NCBI GenBank assembly: GCA_035479375.1
Contig: DATIIT010000006.1
Coordinates: 1 to 64,000, forward strand
Reading direction: 5' to 3'
Source: PMNU01 sp035479375
GTDB lineage: Bacteria; Patescibacteriota; Saccharimonadia; Saccharimonadales; UBA4665
DNA: 64,000 nt
A program made the position numbers and the translations under genes. The notes beneath the pieces were generated by a model. The model worked only from the letters and a program-made list of their open reading frames with translations, did not search any database and was not told where the DNA came from. Positions 51,858-59,764 of this stretch are shown piece by piece. How positions within the stretch are numbered: position 1 is the first letter of the stretch; the number at the start of each line of letters is the position of its first letter.

Positions 51858-51907
51858 CCGCCAACTATTGCCCAAGCGGTTAGGCGGCACATAGCCCCAG
51901 CCCGCGA

Positions 51908-52981
51908 CTACTGTTCTACCGCGCCGGATCCGCCGTGCTTGCGGCCGTGCTCGTCCAAAAATTCGCGGATGCGGAGCGCGGCCGTGGCGCCCTCGCCTAC
52001 GGCGCTGGCGATTTGCATGGTGGCGCCGCTGTGCACGTCGCCGGCTACGAAGACGCCGGGCATTGCGGTTTCTAGTTTATCGTCGCTCTTGATGAAGCCA
52101 ATTTCGTCTAGCTCCACCGTGGCGGTGCTGGCCGCCGGGGCTTCCCCAGCCGTTTCCTTAGCGGCGTCTGCCGCGCCTTCTGTACCCGCGTCCTTGGCGC
52201 CCTGCAAAAACTCGGTGTTGGGCTTGAGCCCCACAAATACAAACACACCGTCCGTTTCAAAGTCAACTTTTTGGCCGGTGGTTTTGTCTGTGCCCACCAC
52301 TTTTACCACTTTGCCGTCCTGGCCGACGATTTCATCGGTGGTGGTATTGAAGTGCACGGTGATTTTGTCTTGGTGCTTATTCATGAGGTCGTGCTGCAAA
52401 ATTTCCGACGCCCGGAACTCCGGCCCGCGCACCAGCATGTCGATGTGGCTGGCAAAGCGCGTCAAAAACATTGCTTCCTGCACCGCTGAGTTGCCGCCGC
52501 CCACCACCACCAGCCGCTTGTCGCGGTAAAAGGCGCCGGCGCAGGTGGCGCAGTAGTGTACGCCGTGGGCGTAGTATTCTTGCTCGCCCGGGACGCCCAC
52601 TTTTTTGTAGTCGCTGCCGGTGGCGATGAGCACCGCCTTGGCGAGCATGTCGCCGCTGGTGGTCGTGAGGCGCTTGTACTTGCCCTCGTCCGCTAGCTTG
52701 CTGACCTCACCTAGTTCGATGACCGCGCCAAAGCGCTCGGCTTGCTCGCGCAGCTCGTCGGCCAACGTGAGGCCGGCAACACCTTTGGGGAAGCCCGGGT
52801 AGTTGTCTACCCAGTCGGTGATGGCCGCCAGGCCGCCCACCACGCCGCGCTCAAACAGCAACGTGTCGATGTCTTCGCGCGTGGTGTAAATAGCGGCGCT
52901 CAAAGCTGCCGGGCCGGCGCCAATAATAATGACGTCGTGCACCGGCGTTTCCGATGCGGCGGGGGTGGGTTGGTCTGCCAT
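51908..52981 (-). CDS. trxB: Thioredoxin reductase-like protein
   Basis: 357 aa. FAD-binding IIIGAGPAALSAAIYTTRE, redox-active CATC (near residue 145), NADPH-binding VVVGGGNSAVQEAMFLTR and C-terminal GVFVAGDVHSG. A ~25-residue Ala/Glu-rich insert (GTEGAADAAKETAGEAPAA) sits near residues 265-295 and is unusual for TrxR. It follows a glutaredoxin-like gene by 14 nt, and no thioredoxin gene is in view. The partner is probably that glutaredoxin-like protein. Confidence 0.93.
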   Translation of the reverse strand: MADQPTPAASETPVHDVIIIGAGPAALSAAIYTTREDIDTLLFERGVVGGLAAITDWVDNYPGFPKGVAGLTLADELREQAERFGAVIELGEVSKLADEGKYKRLTTTSGDMLAKAVLIATGSDYKKVGVPGEQEYYAHGVHYCATCAGAFYRDKRLVVVGGGNSAVQEAMFLTRFASHIDMLVRGPEFRASEILQHDLMNKHQDKITVHFNTTTDEIVGQDGKVVKVVGTDKTTGQKVDFETDGVFVFVGLKPNTEFLQGAKDAGTEGAADAAKETAGEAPAASTATVELDEIGFIKSDDKLETAMPGVFVAGDVHSGATMQIASAVGEGATAALRIREFLDEHGRKHGGSGAVEQ

Positions 52982-52995
52982 ATACTCTTTCGGGG

Positions 52996-53247
52996 TTAGG
53001 CGGCGACGGCCGGAGCCAGCTTGGACAGGTTAAAGCCAACGATAACTTCCTGGCTGTCGTCGTGTTTGGTAACAACAGTAACGGGGACGGTCAGGGCGCC
53101 GCTGAGGCGCAGGGCCTCTTCTTGGCGCTCGGGCTTCTCGTCTAGGTTCACTACTTCGTAGCCGTGGCCTTTGGCGTCCAGCCACTTTTTTACCATGGCG
53201 CAGTACGCGCAGGTGTTGGTAGTGAAAATAGTGATGCTCTTGACCAT
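52996..53247 (-). CDS. Glutaredoxin/NrdH-like redoxin
   Basis: 83 aa with CAYC near the N-terminus (TIFTTNTCAYCAMVKKWLDAKGH) and the cis-Pro strand LTVPVTVVT. Size and fold suit glutaredoxin 3 or NrdH. Since its operon partner is thioredoxin reductase, NrdH-like reduction by TrxB is likely. GGGGGA precedes the ATG. Confidence 0.92.
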   Translation of the reverse strand: MVKSITIFTTNTCAYCAMVKKWLDAKGHGYEVVNLDEKPERQEEALRLSGALTVPVTVVTKHDDSQEVIVGFNLSKLAPAVAA

Positions 53248-53373
53248 TTTATCCCCCTTACTTCTGTTTTGTTTTCGGTCTTACGTATATTGTATATAGC
53301 GCTTACGTTTCGCGCAATGCACCATATATTGTGTTTTTTACGTTATTTGCCAGATGGCGCGGGCGGCGTATCC

Positions 53374-53922
53374 CTATTGGCCAATGGACTGCAGCGTGAC
53401 GTCAAAGACGAGCGGCGCGTTAGCCGGGATGCCGGATCCGCTCGGCGGATTGGCACCGTACGCTTGGTCGGCCGGGATCAGCAAACGGCGCGTGCCGCCC
53501 ACTTTCATGCCGGGGATGCCGTCTGTCCAGCCCTTAATGACCTGGCTGAGGCTAAACGTGGCCGTCTGGCCGGTGTCTAGCGAGCTCTGGAAAACCACGC
53601 CGGTGGCGGCTACGGCGCCGGTGTAGTCCACGGTCACGGTGTCGCCAGCCTTCACCTCGGTGCCGGTACCCACCTTGGTGTCGGTGATTTGCAGCTTGTC
53701 TACGCCGTCTACTGGGGTAAAGCCGGCCAATTTGGTGCCTTCCAATTTCTTGCTGCTATTGTTGCTGGTAACGCTGGTTGAGGGGTTGTTCACCGCTTTG
53801 GCCTCCTTATTGTCTTTATATAGCTGCCAGATTACGGCAAAACTTGCCGCAAACGAGAACCCAAAAAATAAGATTGCAACTACCAACGCAATAACTCGCT
53901 GATGTGGTCGTGTTTCCGCCAC
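53374..53922 (-). CDS. Membrane-anchored FKBP-type peptidyl-prolyl isomerase
   Basis: 182 aa. An N-terminal membrane helix (VIALVVAILFFGFSFAASFAVIW), a Ser/Asn linker and an FKBP domain (GDTVTVDYTGAV, VIKGWTDGIPGMKVGGTRRLLIPADQAYG). The GTG at 53922 follows GGAGGT. The domain faces outside and may help fold exported proteins such as the lipoproteins encoded next to it. Confidence 0.94.
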   Translation of the reverse strand: MAETRPHQRVIALVVAILFFGFSFAASFAVIWQLYKDNKEAKAVNNPSTSVTSNNSSKKLEGTKLAGFTPVDGVDKLQITDTKVGTGTEVKAGDTVTVDYTGAVAATGVVFQSSLDTGQTATFSLSQVIKGWTDGIPGMKVGGTRRLLIPADQAYGANPPSGSGIPANAPLVFDVTLQSIGQ

Positions 53923-53978
53923 TTAGACACCTCCATTCCTCTTGTTTGGCTTATTATACGCTGGCGCGGCAGCGGTGG

Positions 53979-55244
53979 CTAGGGTTGCGTGGCCGTGAGT
54001 TCGCGGAGGCTCAGCCCGCCGTCGCTGAAGCGCATCTCCCAGCGCTGGCTGCCATATACGAAAAACATGTCGTCGGTGCCGGTGCGCAGGTTGTCGTCCA
54101 CAATGCGGCCCACTAGGTCGACGGCGTGGTCAGCGTCGGACAGGTACAGCTCCGCGCCGCTTATGTGGCCGCGAAAGACATTCGGCACCACTGATAGGTC
54201 GGTGAACGCGTGTGCGGTGACGTTGCCGTCCGTGGCCTGGGCGGCATCATCGTCTTTTATGAAGGCTGACTCTTGTAGCCGCCCAGTGATGAGGTCGCCC
54301 GCGCCGGCGTCTTGGGCGCTGAGCGTTGTCCACTCGCCGTGCTGGAGGCGTTTTATGGGGTCGGCTGCCGGGCCGCCCAAAACGCCCTGCGGCCACTCGA
54401 GGAATGCCAGGTCCAACGGGTCGGAGTGGGCAAACGTTGTCCCGCCGCCACCCATGATGTCGCCGGGCATGCCGTATTCCGCAAAGGTACTCTGCTGTGT
54501 GAGGTAGGTGCGCAGATCCACCGACGTGCCCTTGCCAGTGTAGCGCAGCCGGACGTTGTTTGAGTCAGGCGTCTGTAGGCCGGCGTGCCCCAGGCCGAAG
54601 TCGTGCAGCAACTCGTGCGCGGCGTTTTCCGCGTCAACCGGCGGGTTGGAGCCGGCACCGTAGATGTCGGCGCGGCGGCCGGAGTTGTAATCGGCAACGC
54701 CAGCGATTTTACGGCTGCAGCTTGGCGCGCTATTGGCGGCCAGCACAAAATCGGCGGCGGCCAGTTGCGGCATGGTTTGGTCGGCGGCCGCGGACGCCAT
54801 GTGGGCGACTTGCTGGGTATCAACGCAGTCCGGGCTGGCTGCGGCGGCCAGCGCTTGCACGGCTTCCGGGCTGGCCGGCACTACCGTGACGTCCAGGGTG
54901 ATGAGCCCCTCAGTCACGCGGTGCACGAGCTCCGCGGTGCCGGCGGCCAGTTTTTGCGCCTCCGGGGCGGAGACCCCAAATGTCACCAGCGCCACTTTGG
55001 CGCCCTTCATGGCGGTAGCACAGCGCGCGGCGTTGTCGTGCTCTTCTTGGTCGGTGCCTGGCACCCGCTCACAGACGCCGTGCGGGGTATTTGCCGGTGC
55101 GCCCAGGTAGCCCGGATTAACATCTACCGGCCCGTGCGGCTGCGGCGCAAACCCGCAGCTGGCCAAACTTGCCGCGCCAGCCGTGGCCAGGGCGGCGCCA
55201 GCTAGGCGCACAGACAATGGCAGCGTCCTGGCCGCTTCCGGCAT
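53979..55244 (-). CDS. Secreted metzincin-like lipoprotein (paralogue 1)
   Basis: 421 aa. Signal peptide with lipobox LASC near residue 30, so it is probably lipid-anchored outside the cell. Near residue 211 lies HELLHDFGLGH, a full HExxHxxGxxH zinc motif, and further on a Met-turn candidate (YGMPGDIMGGGG). The N-terminal part (~45-200, three or more Cys) is probably a pro- or substrate-binding domain shared with the neighbour. It starts at the stop codon of that neighbour (1-nt overlap, TAATG). A cell-surface protease acting on a host or on peptides is inferred. Confidence 0.82.
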   Translation of the reverse strand: MPEAARTLPLSVRLAGAALATAGAASLASCGFAPQPHGPVDVNPGYLGAPANTPHGVCERVPGTDQEEHDNAARCATAMKGAKVALVTFGVSAPEAQKLAAGTAELVHRVTEGLITLDVTVVPASPEAVQALAAAASPDCVDTQQVAHMASAAADQTMPQLAAADFVLAANSAPSCSRKIAGVADYNSGRRADIYGAGSNPPVDAENAAHELLHDFGLGHAGLQTPDSNNVRLRYTGKGTSVDLRTYLTQQSTFAEYGMPGDIMGGGGTTFAHSDPLDLAFLEWPQGVLGGPAADPIKRLQHGEWTTLSAQDAGAGDLITGRLQESAFIKDDDAAQATDGNVTAHAFTDLSVVPNVFRGHISGAELYLSDADHAVDLVGRIVDDNLRTGTDDMFFVYGSQRWEMRFSDGGLSLRELTATQP

Positions 55245-56494
55245 TAGCTCGCTGGCTCCAACATACGCACAGTGGTGCGCCCACCGGCTACGCGCACCTC
55301 TATCCGCTGGCCATCTATGGTAATGATGGATGTAGCATTCTTAGTTTCTGGGCCATTACCGAGCGTGCCAAGTGAGGCTAGCACATTCCCGTCGCCCAAG
55401 AGTATTAACTCCACACCGAAGTTTCCCTTGTCGCTAATGCGGGGTACGATGGCCAAGCCGTTAAACTGGTGCGTCCCGGTCTGGCCGGCGGTTTCCTTTT
55501 TGGCTTCGTCATCGGTGAGCCTTATAGAGTCCCGTAGGTCCGCTACGGCGAACTGCCCGTCGGCGGCCGCCTTGGCGTCAAAGCTAACCGGGCCTCCGGC
55601 AAGGCCTTTGGCCGGGCTGCTCTGCGACCCATCCAAAATGTCTTGCGGCCAATGGAGCTGCGACTCCTGGACAACGTCGCGGAGTATTTGGTCGGGAGCC
55701 TCCAGGCGACCCATGAAGTTGTCGCCGTCGTATTCGCTATACTTGATGCCTGTCTGTTGCAAGAACTGGGTAATGTCGATGTTGTCACCCATGTTCCCGG
55801 TTGCTACTCGCCCGTCACGGAGCACCCTCCCCACGTGGCCTAACGCGATCATGTGGCCAAACTCGTGCAGGGCTGTTAGCTCTAAGCCGCGTGGCAGGGC
55901 GTTAGCTTTTACGTACTCCGGCATGTTGCCCGCATAGGCGTCACTGTAGTGGCCGCCGTCTGCACCCTCCACACCAGGGGTGCACGCCTTTTCGGGCGCC
56001 AGCGTTATGATGAAGTCAGCCTTGTGGACCTCTGGCATGGTGGTGTCGGCGGCTGCGCCGGCGAATTTGTCGGGTTTGGTCGAGTCAATACAGCCGGGGG
56101 TGCCCATCGATTTTTGTAAGGCAGCTTGGGCGGCGTCGCTGGCAGTAAAGCCCTGCACCTTTACCGTAACTTTGCCGTTCGTAGCCTTTTTGATAAGGTC
56201 GCCGAGCCGCGTGTCTACCGCCTGGGCGGCGTCCGCGGGTACGCCAAAATTAACGACCGCTAATGTACCGGCCTCCATGGCGCGCAGGCAGCGCTTGGCC
56301 GCCGTTTCTTTGTCGGTCTGCGAGTCGAGGTACGCAGGTTGCTTACAGGCGTCGGCTACCGGAGCGGCGCCCTCGTGCTGCCCGATGTGCGGCGTGCAGC
56401 CGCTAGCTGTCAAGGCCGCGCCAACAAGCAGTGTAGCGCCTGCCAGGCGGAGCGCCAACGGAGATGCAGTCGCTGCAGAGGCTTCAGGTGACAT
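55244..56494 (-). CDS. Secreted metzincin-like lipoprotein (paralogue 2)
   Basis: 416 aa, a clear relative of the downstream gene: same length, lipobox (TASGC near residue 33), shared motifs (C-x-x-AMxxGxxAVVxFGV, TPGCIDS, TTMPEVHKADFI) and the zinc motif at the same place (~211). The motif reads HEFGHMIALGH: the two HExxH and the final His are present, but the Gly of HExxHxxGxxH is Ala. NFMGRLE may be the Met-turn. It may be active or a modified member. First gene of the pair. Confidence 0.8.
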   Translation of the reverse strand: MSPEASAATASPLALRLAGATLLVGAALTASGCTPHIGQHEGAAPVADACKQPAYLDSQTDKETAAKRCLRAMEAGTLAVVNFGVPADAAQAVDTRLGDLIKKATNGKVTVKVQGFTASDAAQAALQKSMGTPGCIDSTKPDKFAGAAADTTMPEVHKADFIITLAPEKACTPGVEGADGGHYSDAYAGNMPEYVKANALPRGLELTALHEFGHMIALGHVGRVLRDGRVATGNMGDNIDITQFLQQTGIKYSEYDGDNFMGRLEAPDQILRDVVQESQLHWPQDILDGSQSSPAKGLAGGPVSFDAKAAADGQFAVADLRDSIRLTDDEAKKETAGQTGTHQFNGLAIVPRISDKGNFGVELILLGDGNVLASLGTLGNGPETKNATSIITIDGQRIEVRVAGGRTTVRMLEPAS

Positions 56495-56551
56495 ATTACT
56501 GCTATAATAGCATAATAGCCAGGTAAAGGCAAATACAGAACAGGGGTAGAA

Positions 56552-58327
56552 CTACCAGCCGCCACCTCCACCGCCGCCACCTCCGCCACCGGCTCCGCCA
56601 CCGCCAAAACCGCTGCCGGAAGCATTGCTGGGCGCCGTGAAGGCACTATTCACCTGGGCGCCAATCCCGCTGCCCAGGCTGGAGGTAAGGTATACGATGC
56701 TAAAGGCGTTCCAGTTGCCGCTGTACCAATCGGGCGGCGATTTGTAGATGCCCTCAAACTGTTTCGCCCACTGGTTTTCCACGCCCAACACCATGGCGTA
56801 AGGCAGTAGTTTTTCAAACAGCTGTACGGTGTGCGCCGGGGCTGTTTTGGGGGCATAGGCAGCGTTTGGGCTTTGCAGTTTCTGGATGCGGTCTTTTTCG
56901 GCCACCTCCAGATACATTTTGAGGCCCAAGATGTGCTCGCGCGCGGCCACGCCCTTTTCGGTGCGGCTCTTCATGGCGTACAAAAACGCCACGGCAGCTA
57001 TAGCACCCACAGCAACGCCCGGCAAAAAGTACACGGCACCATCATAATATTTCACCGGGAAGATCATGATGAGCAGCACGGCGATGATGCCGGCTCCCAG
57101 CAATACGTTATGGTTGCTGGCCAGGCTGGGGCGGAAATATTGCGCGTCCGTTAATGATTTCTTGAGGAGGCGGCGCAAGGAGGTGGCCGTGGTAGACAGC
57201 TTGAACTTGAGGGCGGCGAGGTCTATTTCGTGGCCGGGCTTGGCGTCGTCAAACAAGGCGCGCATAATTTTGGCCTCAAAACTGGTAAGCGCGCTAAAGT
57301 CGGCGTTTTCCAGCCGCAGCGTGTAAGTGGTGAGGTCGCGGCGCAAGGCGCGGTCTTTGGTTTGCTCAATTATAGTGAGGTAACGCCGGATGGCCAGGCC
57401 AATAATGGTGGCGGTGATGTCTTTATTGTCTGTCTTGAAGTCGATGAGCGTGCCCACCTCCAGCGGGCCGAGGCCGTCTGGCGCGTCATACTGCGGCACG
57501 ATGACCCCGGTGCCCTTGGGGTCGCGGCCGTGCCGGAACCAGATGACGCCGGTGGTGCCGGCCAGCAGCACAATTGGCACGGCCAAGAATACAAGGTACA
57601 CGCCATATTCGCCCAGCGTCTCGTACCAGCGCGATGGATGGAACACGCCCTTGTCAAAGCCGGCAACCAGTGATAATGTCTCGTAGCCGCCCAGCGGATA
57701 GGTGGTGTGCGCGGTGATTGTCTGCCCGGAGGCAGCCGCAGTGCAACTTCCCTGGCTGGTGTCGGCATAGCTGCCTGCGTAGCAAATTGGCGTGCGGCTT
57801 TGTTTGAGGTTGCCCGGCAAATGCAGCGTTACCCGTACCAGGCCAAACGGCTGCTGCCATTGGTCGCCGTTAATGTCCCAATACAGCTCGTCATGGTCGC
57901 CGTAAAAGGTAATGACGTTGCGCACCGTGTAATCTACGGTGTACTCTTGGCTACCGGTCACCGTCTTGTGGGGGTTGCCAATCTTAAGCACCGTGTTGCC
58001 GCTTTGCTGGTAGGTGGTGTACTTTGTGGGCGCCCCGGAATCGGAGCTCACGCTATTAATGTGCAGCATCAGCCGGTGTTGCTTGTAGGCGTTGGGGATC
58101 GCCCGCAAGAGGCCGTGGTTAAAGGCTGTAAAATCGACGTTGATATGCTCTACGATGTGCAGCTCGCCCTGCGGGTCGGCAGTGCTGAGCGTGTCGTCGG
58201 CCGTAAATGACGTAACGGTAAAATCGTTGACGCCGCCTGCCGCATGCGCAACAGGGGTATATAAAGACGCCACTGCACATAAAGCCAGCAAACACGCCGC
58301 GCCAAAGGCCGCTACGAACCGTTTCAT
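56552..58327 (-). CDS. DUF2207 membrane protein with Gly-rich C-terminus
   Basis: 591 aa. A signal peptide (FVAAFGAACLLALCAVASLYTPVAHA) is followed by an extracellular beta domain (residues ~35-235) and a membrane helix (YLVFLAVPIVLLAGTTGVIWF). The cytoplasmic winged-helix-like region follows. Two more helices (LLGAGIIAVLLIMIF, FLPGVAVGAIAAVAFLYA) and a cytoplasmic end finishing in a poly-Gly/Trp tail complete it. This is the standard DUF2207 layout, common in CPR and Gram-positives; function unknown. TATAGT (58334-58339) ends 6 nt before the ATG. Confidence 0.92.
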   Translation of the reverse strand: MKRFVAAFGAACLLALCAVASLYTPVAHAAGGVNDFTVTSFTADDTLSTADPQGELHIVEHINVDFTAFNHGLLRAIPNAYKQHRLMLHINSVSSDSGAPTKYTTYQQSGNTVLKIGNPHKTVTGSQEYTVDYTVRNVITFYGDHDELYWDINGDQWQQPFGLVRVTLHLPGNLKQSRTPICYAGSYADTSQGSCTAAASGQTITAHTTYPLGGYETLSLVAGFDKGVFHPSRWYETLGEYGVYLVFLAVPIVLLAGTTGVIWFRHGRDPKGTGVIVPQYDAPDGLGPLEVGTLIDFKTDNKDITATIIGLAIRRYLTIIEQTKDRALRRDLTTYTLRLENADFSALTSFEAKIMRALFDDAKPGHEIDLAALKFKLSTTATSLRRLLKKSLTDAQYFRPSLASNHNVLLGAGIIAVLLIMIFPVKYYDGAVYFLPGVAVGAIAAVAFLYAMKSRTEKGVAAREHILGLKMYLEVAEKDRIQKLQSPNAAYAPKTAPAHTVQLFEKLLPYAMVLGVENQWAKQFEGIYKSPPDWYSGNWNAFSIVYLTSSLGSGIGAQVNSAFTAPSNASGSGFGGGGAGGGGGGGGGGGW

Positions 58328-58334
58328 ACCACCA

Positions 58335-59018
58335 CTATACCGTATTCGTGCGGCTTGTGAGTGGGATATGTTGGGCGCGCACGACTTTTAATCGGCAGCC
58401 CTCACCCTTAGCTGTTTGGTACACCATGCCAACCGCCAATCTGCCGGGTAGGTGGGTGTATGGCTTTCGGGACGCTTCCGGACTGATGTCGCCATCGGTT
58501 ACGATGACCTGCCCGCCGCTCGTAGACCGGACACCAAACAGCATCCGCCGGCCAACCACGCAAGCCCCCTCTTTTGACGTATGCCAGGTTGCATTGAAGG
58601 TGACCAGCCTGGGCGTATCCATACCCTGTCCTATGGTGTCGGCCGCGGCGTCAAAGACAGCCGGGGCCGTTGCCCGCCCCAGCCGCAAATGCACATCATC
58701 GGTACGGCGCTCGTCGACCATCATGCGGATGAGGTCATATTGCCCCACCCCATCAATCCCCAATGTACCGCCCTGGCCAATTTCCTGGATTTCACCCTTC
58801 CTAAAATAGTTGCCGCCTTCGGCCAGGTCAATGAGGCGGAGCGCTTCATGCCCACGGGTAGTGTCATTGATGCCGTCTATAACCCTATGCATAAAATCCA
58901 CCTTGGGCATAGGGCCAGGAGGCACGCCCTGCCACCGGGAACCAGCTTCACCAGTCTGCCAGTTTTGCCAGTACACCTCCGCACCCAATGCTATGTGATA
59001 CGGATACCGATCAGTCAT
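58335..59018 (-). CDS. Hypothetical protein
   Basis: 227 aa, unrecognised. Soluble, no signal peptide. Contains GSRWQGVPPGPMPKVDFMHRVIDGINDTTRGHEALRLIDLAEGGNYFRKG and a C-terminal beta-rich part. Its stop lies 7 nt before the DUF2207 start, so it may be co-transcribed, although DUF2207 also has a -10 box inside the end of this gene. A TATAGT box precedes the ATG by 11 nt. Confidence 0.7.
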   Translation of the reverse strand: MTDRYPYHIALGAEVYWQNWQTGEAGSRWQGVPPGPMPKVDFMHRVIDGINDTTRGHEALRLIDLAEGGNYFRKGEIQEIGQGGTLGIDGVGQYDLIRMMVDERRTDDVHLRLGRATAPAVFDAAADTIGQGMDTPRLVTFNATWHTSKEGACVVGRRMLFGVRSTSGGQVIVTDGDISPEASRKPYTHLPGRLAVGMVYQTAKGEGCRLKVVRAQHIPLTSRTNTV

Positions 59019-59150
59019 TGTTGGGCATAACTATATCATAAGGCGCCTCTTACTACTAACCTGGGGCGTAGCATGCCAGTGAGGCCTGCAGGCGCAGGCC
59101 AACGGAACGGTCTAACCCCTGTGCCGCCCATGCCTATATGCCGCCCGGAT

Positions 59151-59759
59151 CTAACGGATTTCAGCAACCACCCGCGCCGGCGCGCCGTCCACCTGCAGCT
59201 TGATAGGCAGTGCGTACACGGTAAACTCCTTGCCGGCCAGCTCGCTGACGTTCATCAGGTTTTCGATGATCAGCACGTCGCCGTCCAGCAGCAGCTTGTG
59301 CACCACAAACGGCGGCGCGTCTGGGCTGCAGGTGTCGGCGCCCACCATTTTCACTTTTTGCGCCACCAAATAGCGGGCCACGTCTTCGGGCATATGCGGG
59401 AATTTTTCAAAATAATCGGCCTCGCCGTAAGCCCGGGCCATACCGGTATCAAAAATAACAATGTCCCCCGCCTGGACGCCAGCGGCTTGCACGGCCGCCA
59501 GACTAAAGGCGCCGTCTACCTTAATGTACCGGCCGCGCCCCACAAACTGCTCCACCGGGTATTGGTCCAGTGTCTTTCCGTGGTCAACCATATGGTAGGG
59601 CGCGTCCACGTGCGTGCCGGCGTGCGTGCCCAGGCGCAGCTCGTGGTCGTTGTATCCTTCGGAGGCATATTTGGCCACCGGCTCCACGCGGGGCTCGGGG
59701 TCGCCGGGGTATACCGGCAGGCCGTTGGTAATGGGGACAGATAAATCGATGTAGGGCAT
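59151..59759 (-). CDS. Cyclase-family (KynB-like) metal hydrolase
   Basis: 202 aa. Starts MPYIDLSVPITNGLPVYPGDPEP and contains the metal site HAGTHVDAPYHMVDHGK (HxGTHxDAPxH), then GADTCSPD. This matches the cyclase/kynurenine formamidase family. The substrate is unknown. It starts 5 nt after the pheT stop, with GAGAGGA inside pheT, so it is the last gene of the pheS-HIT-pheT operon. The gap beyond it (59019-59150) holds a 7-bp GGCCTGC/GCAGGCC hairpin (59083-59100) without a U-run. Confidence 0.9.
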   Translation of the reverse strand: MPYIDLSVPITNGLPVYPGDPEPRVEPVAKYASEGYNDHELRLGTHAGTHVDAPYHMVDHGKTLDQYPVEQFVGRGRYIKVDGAFSLAAVQAAGVQAGDIVIFDTGMARAYGEADYFEKFPHMPEDVARYLVAQKVKMVGADTCSPDAPPFVVHKLLLDGDVLIIENLMNVSELAGKEFTVYALPIKLQVDGAPARVVAEIR

Positions 59760-59764
59760 GCGCG

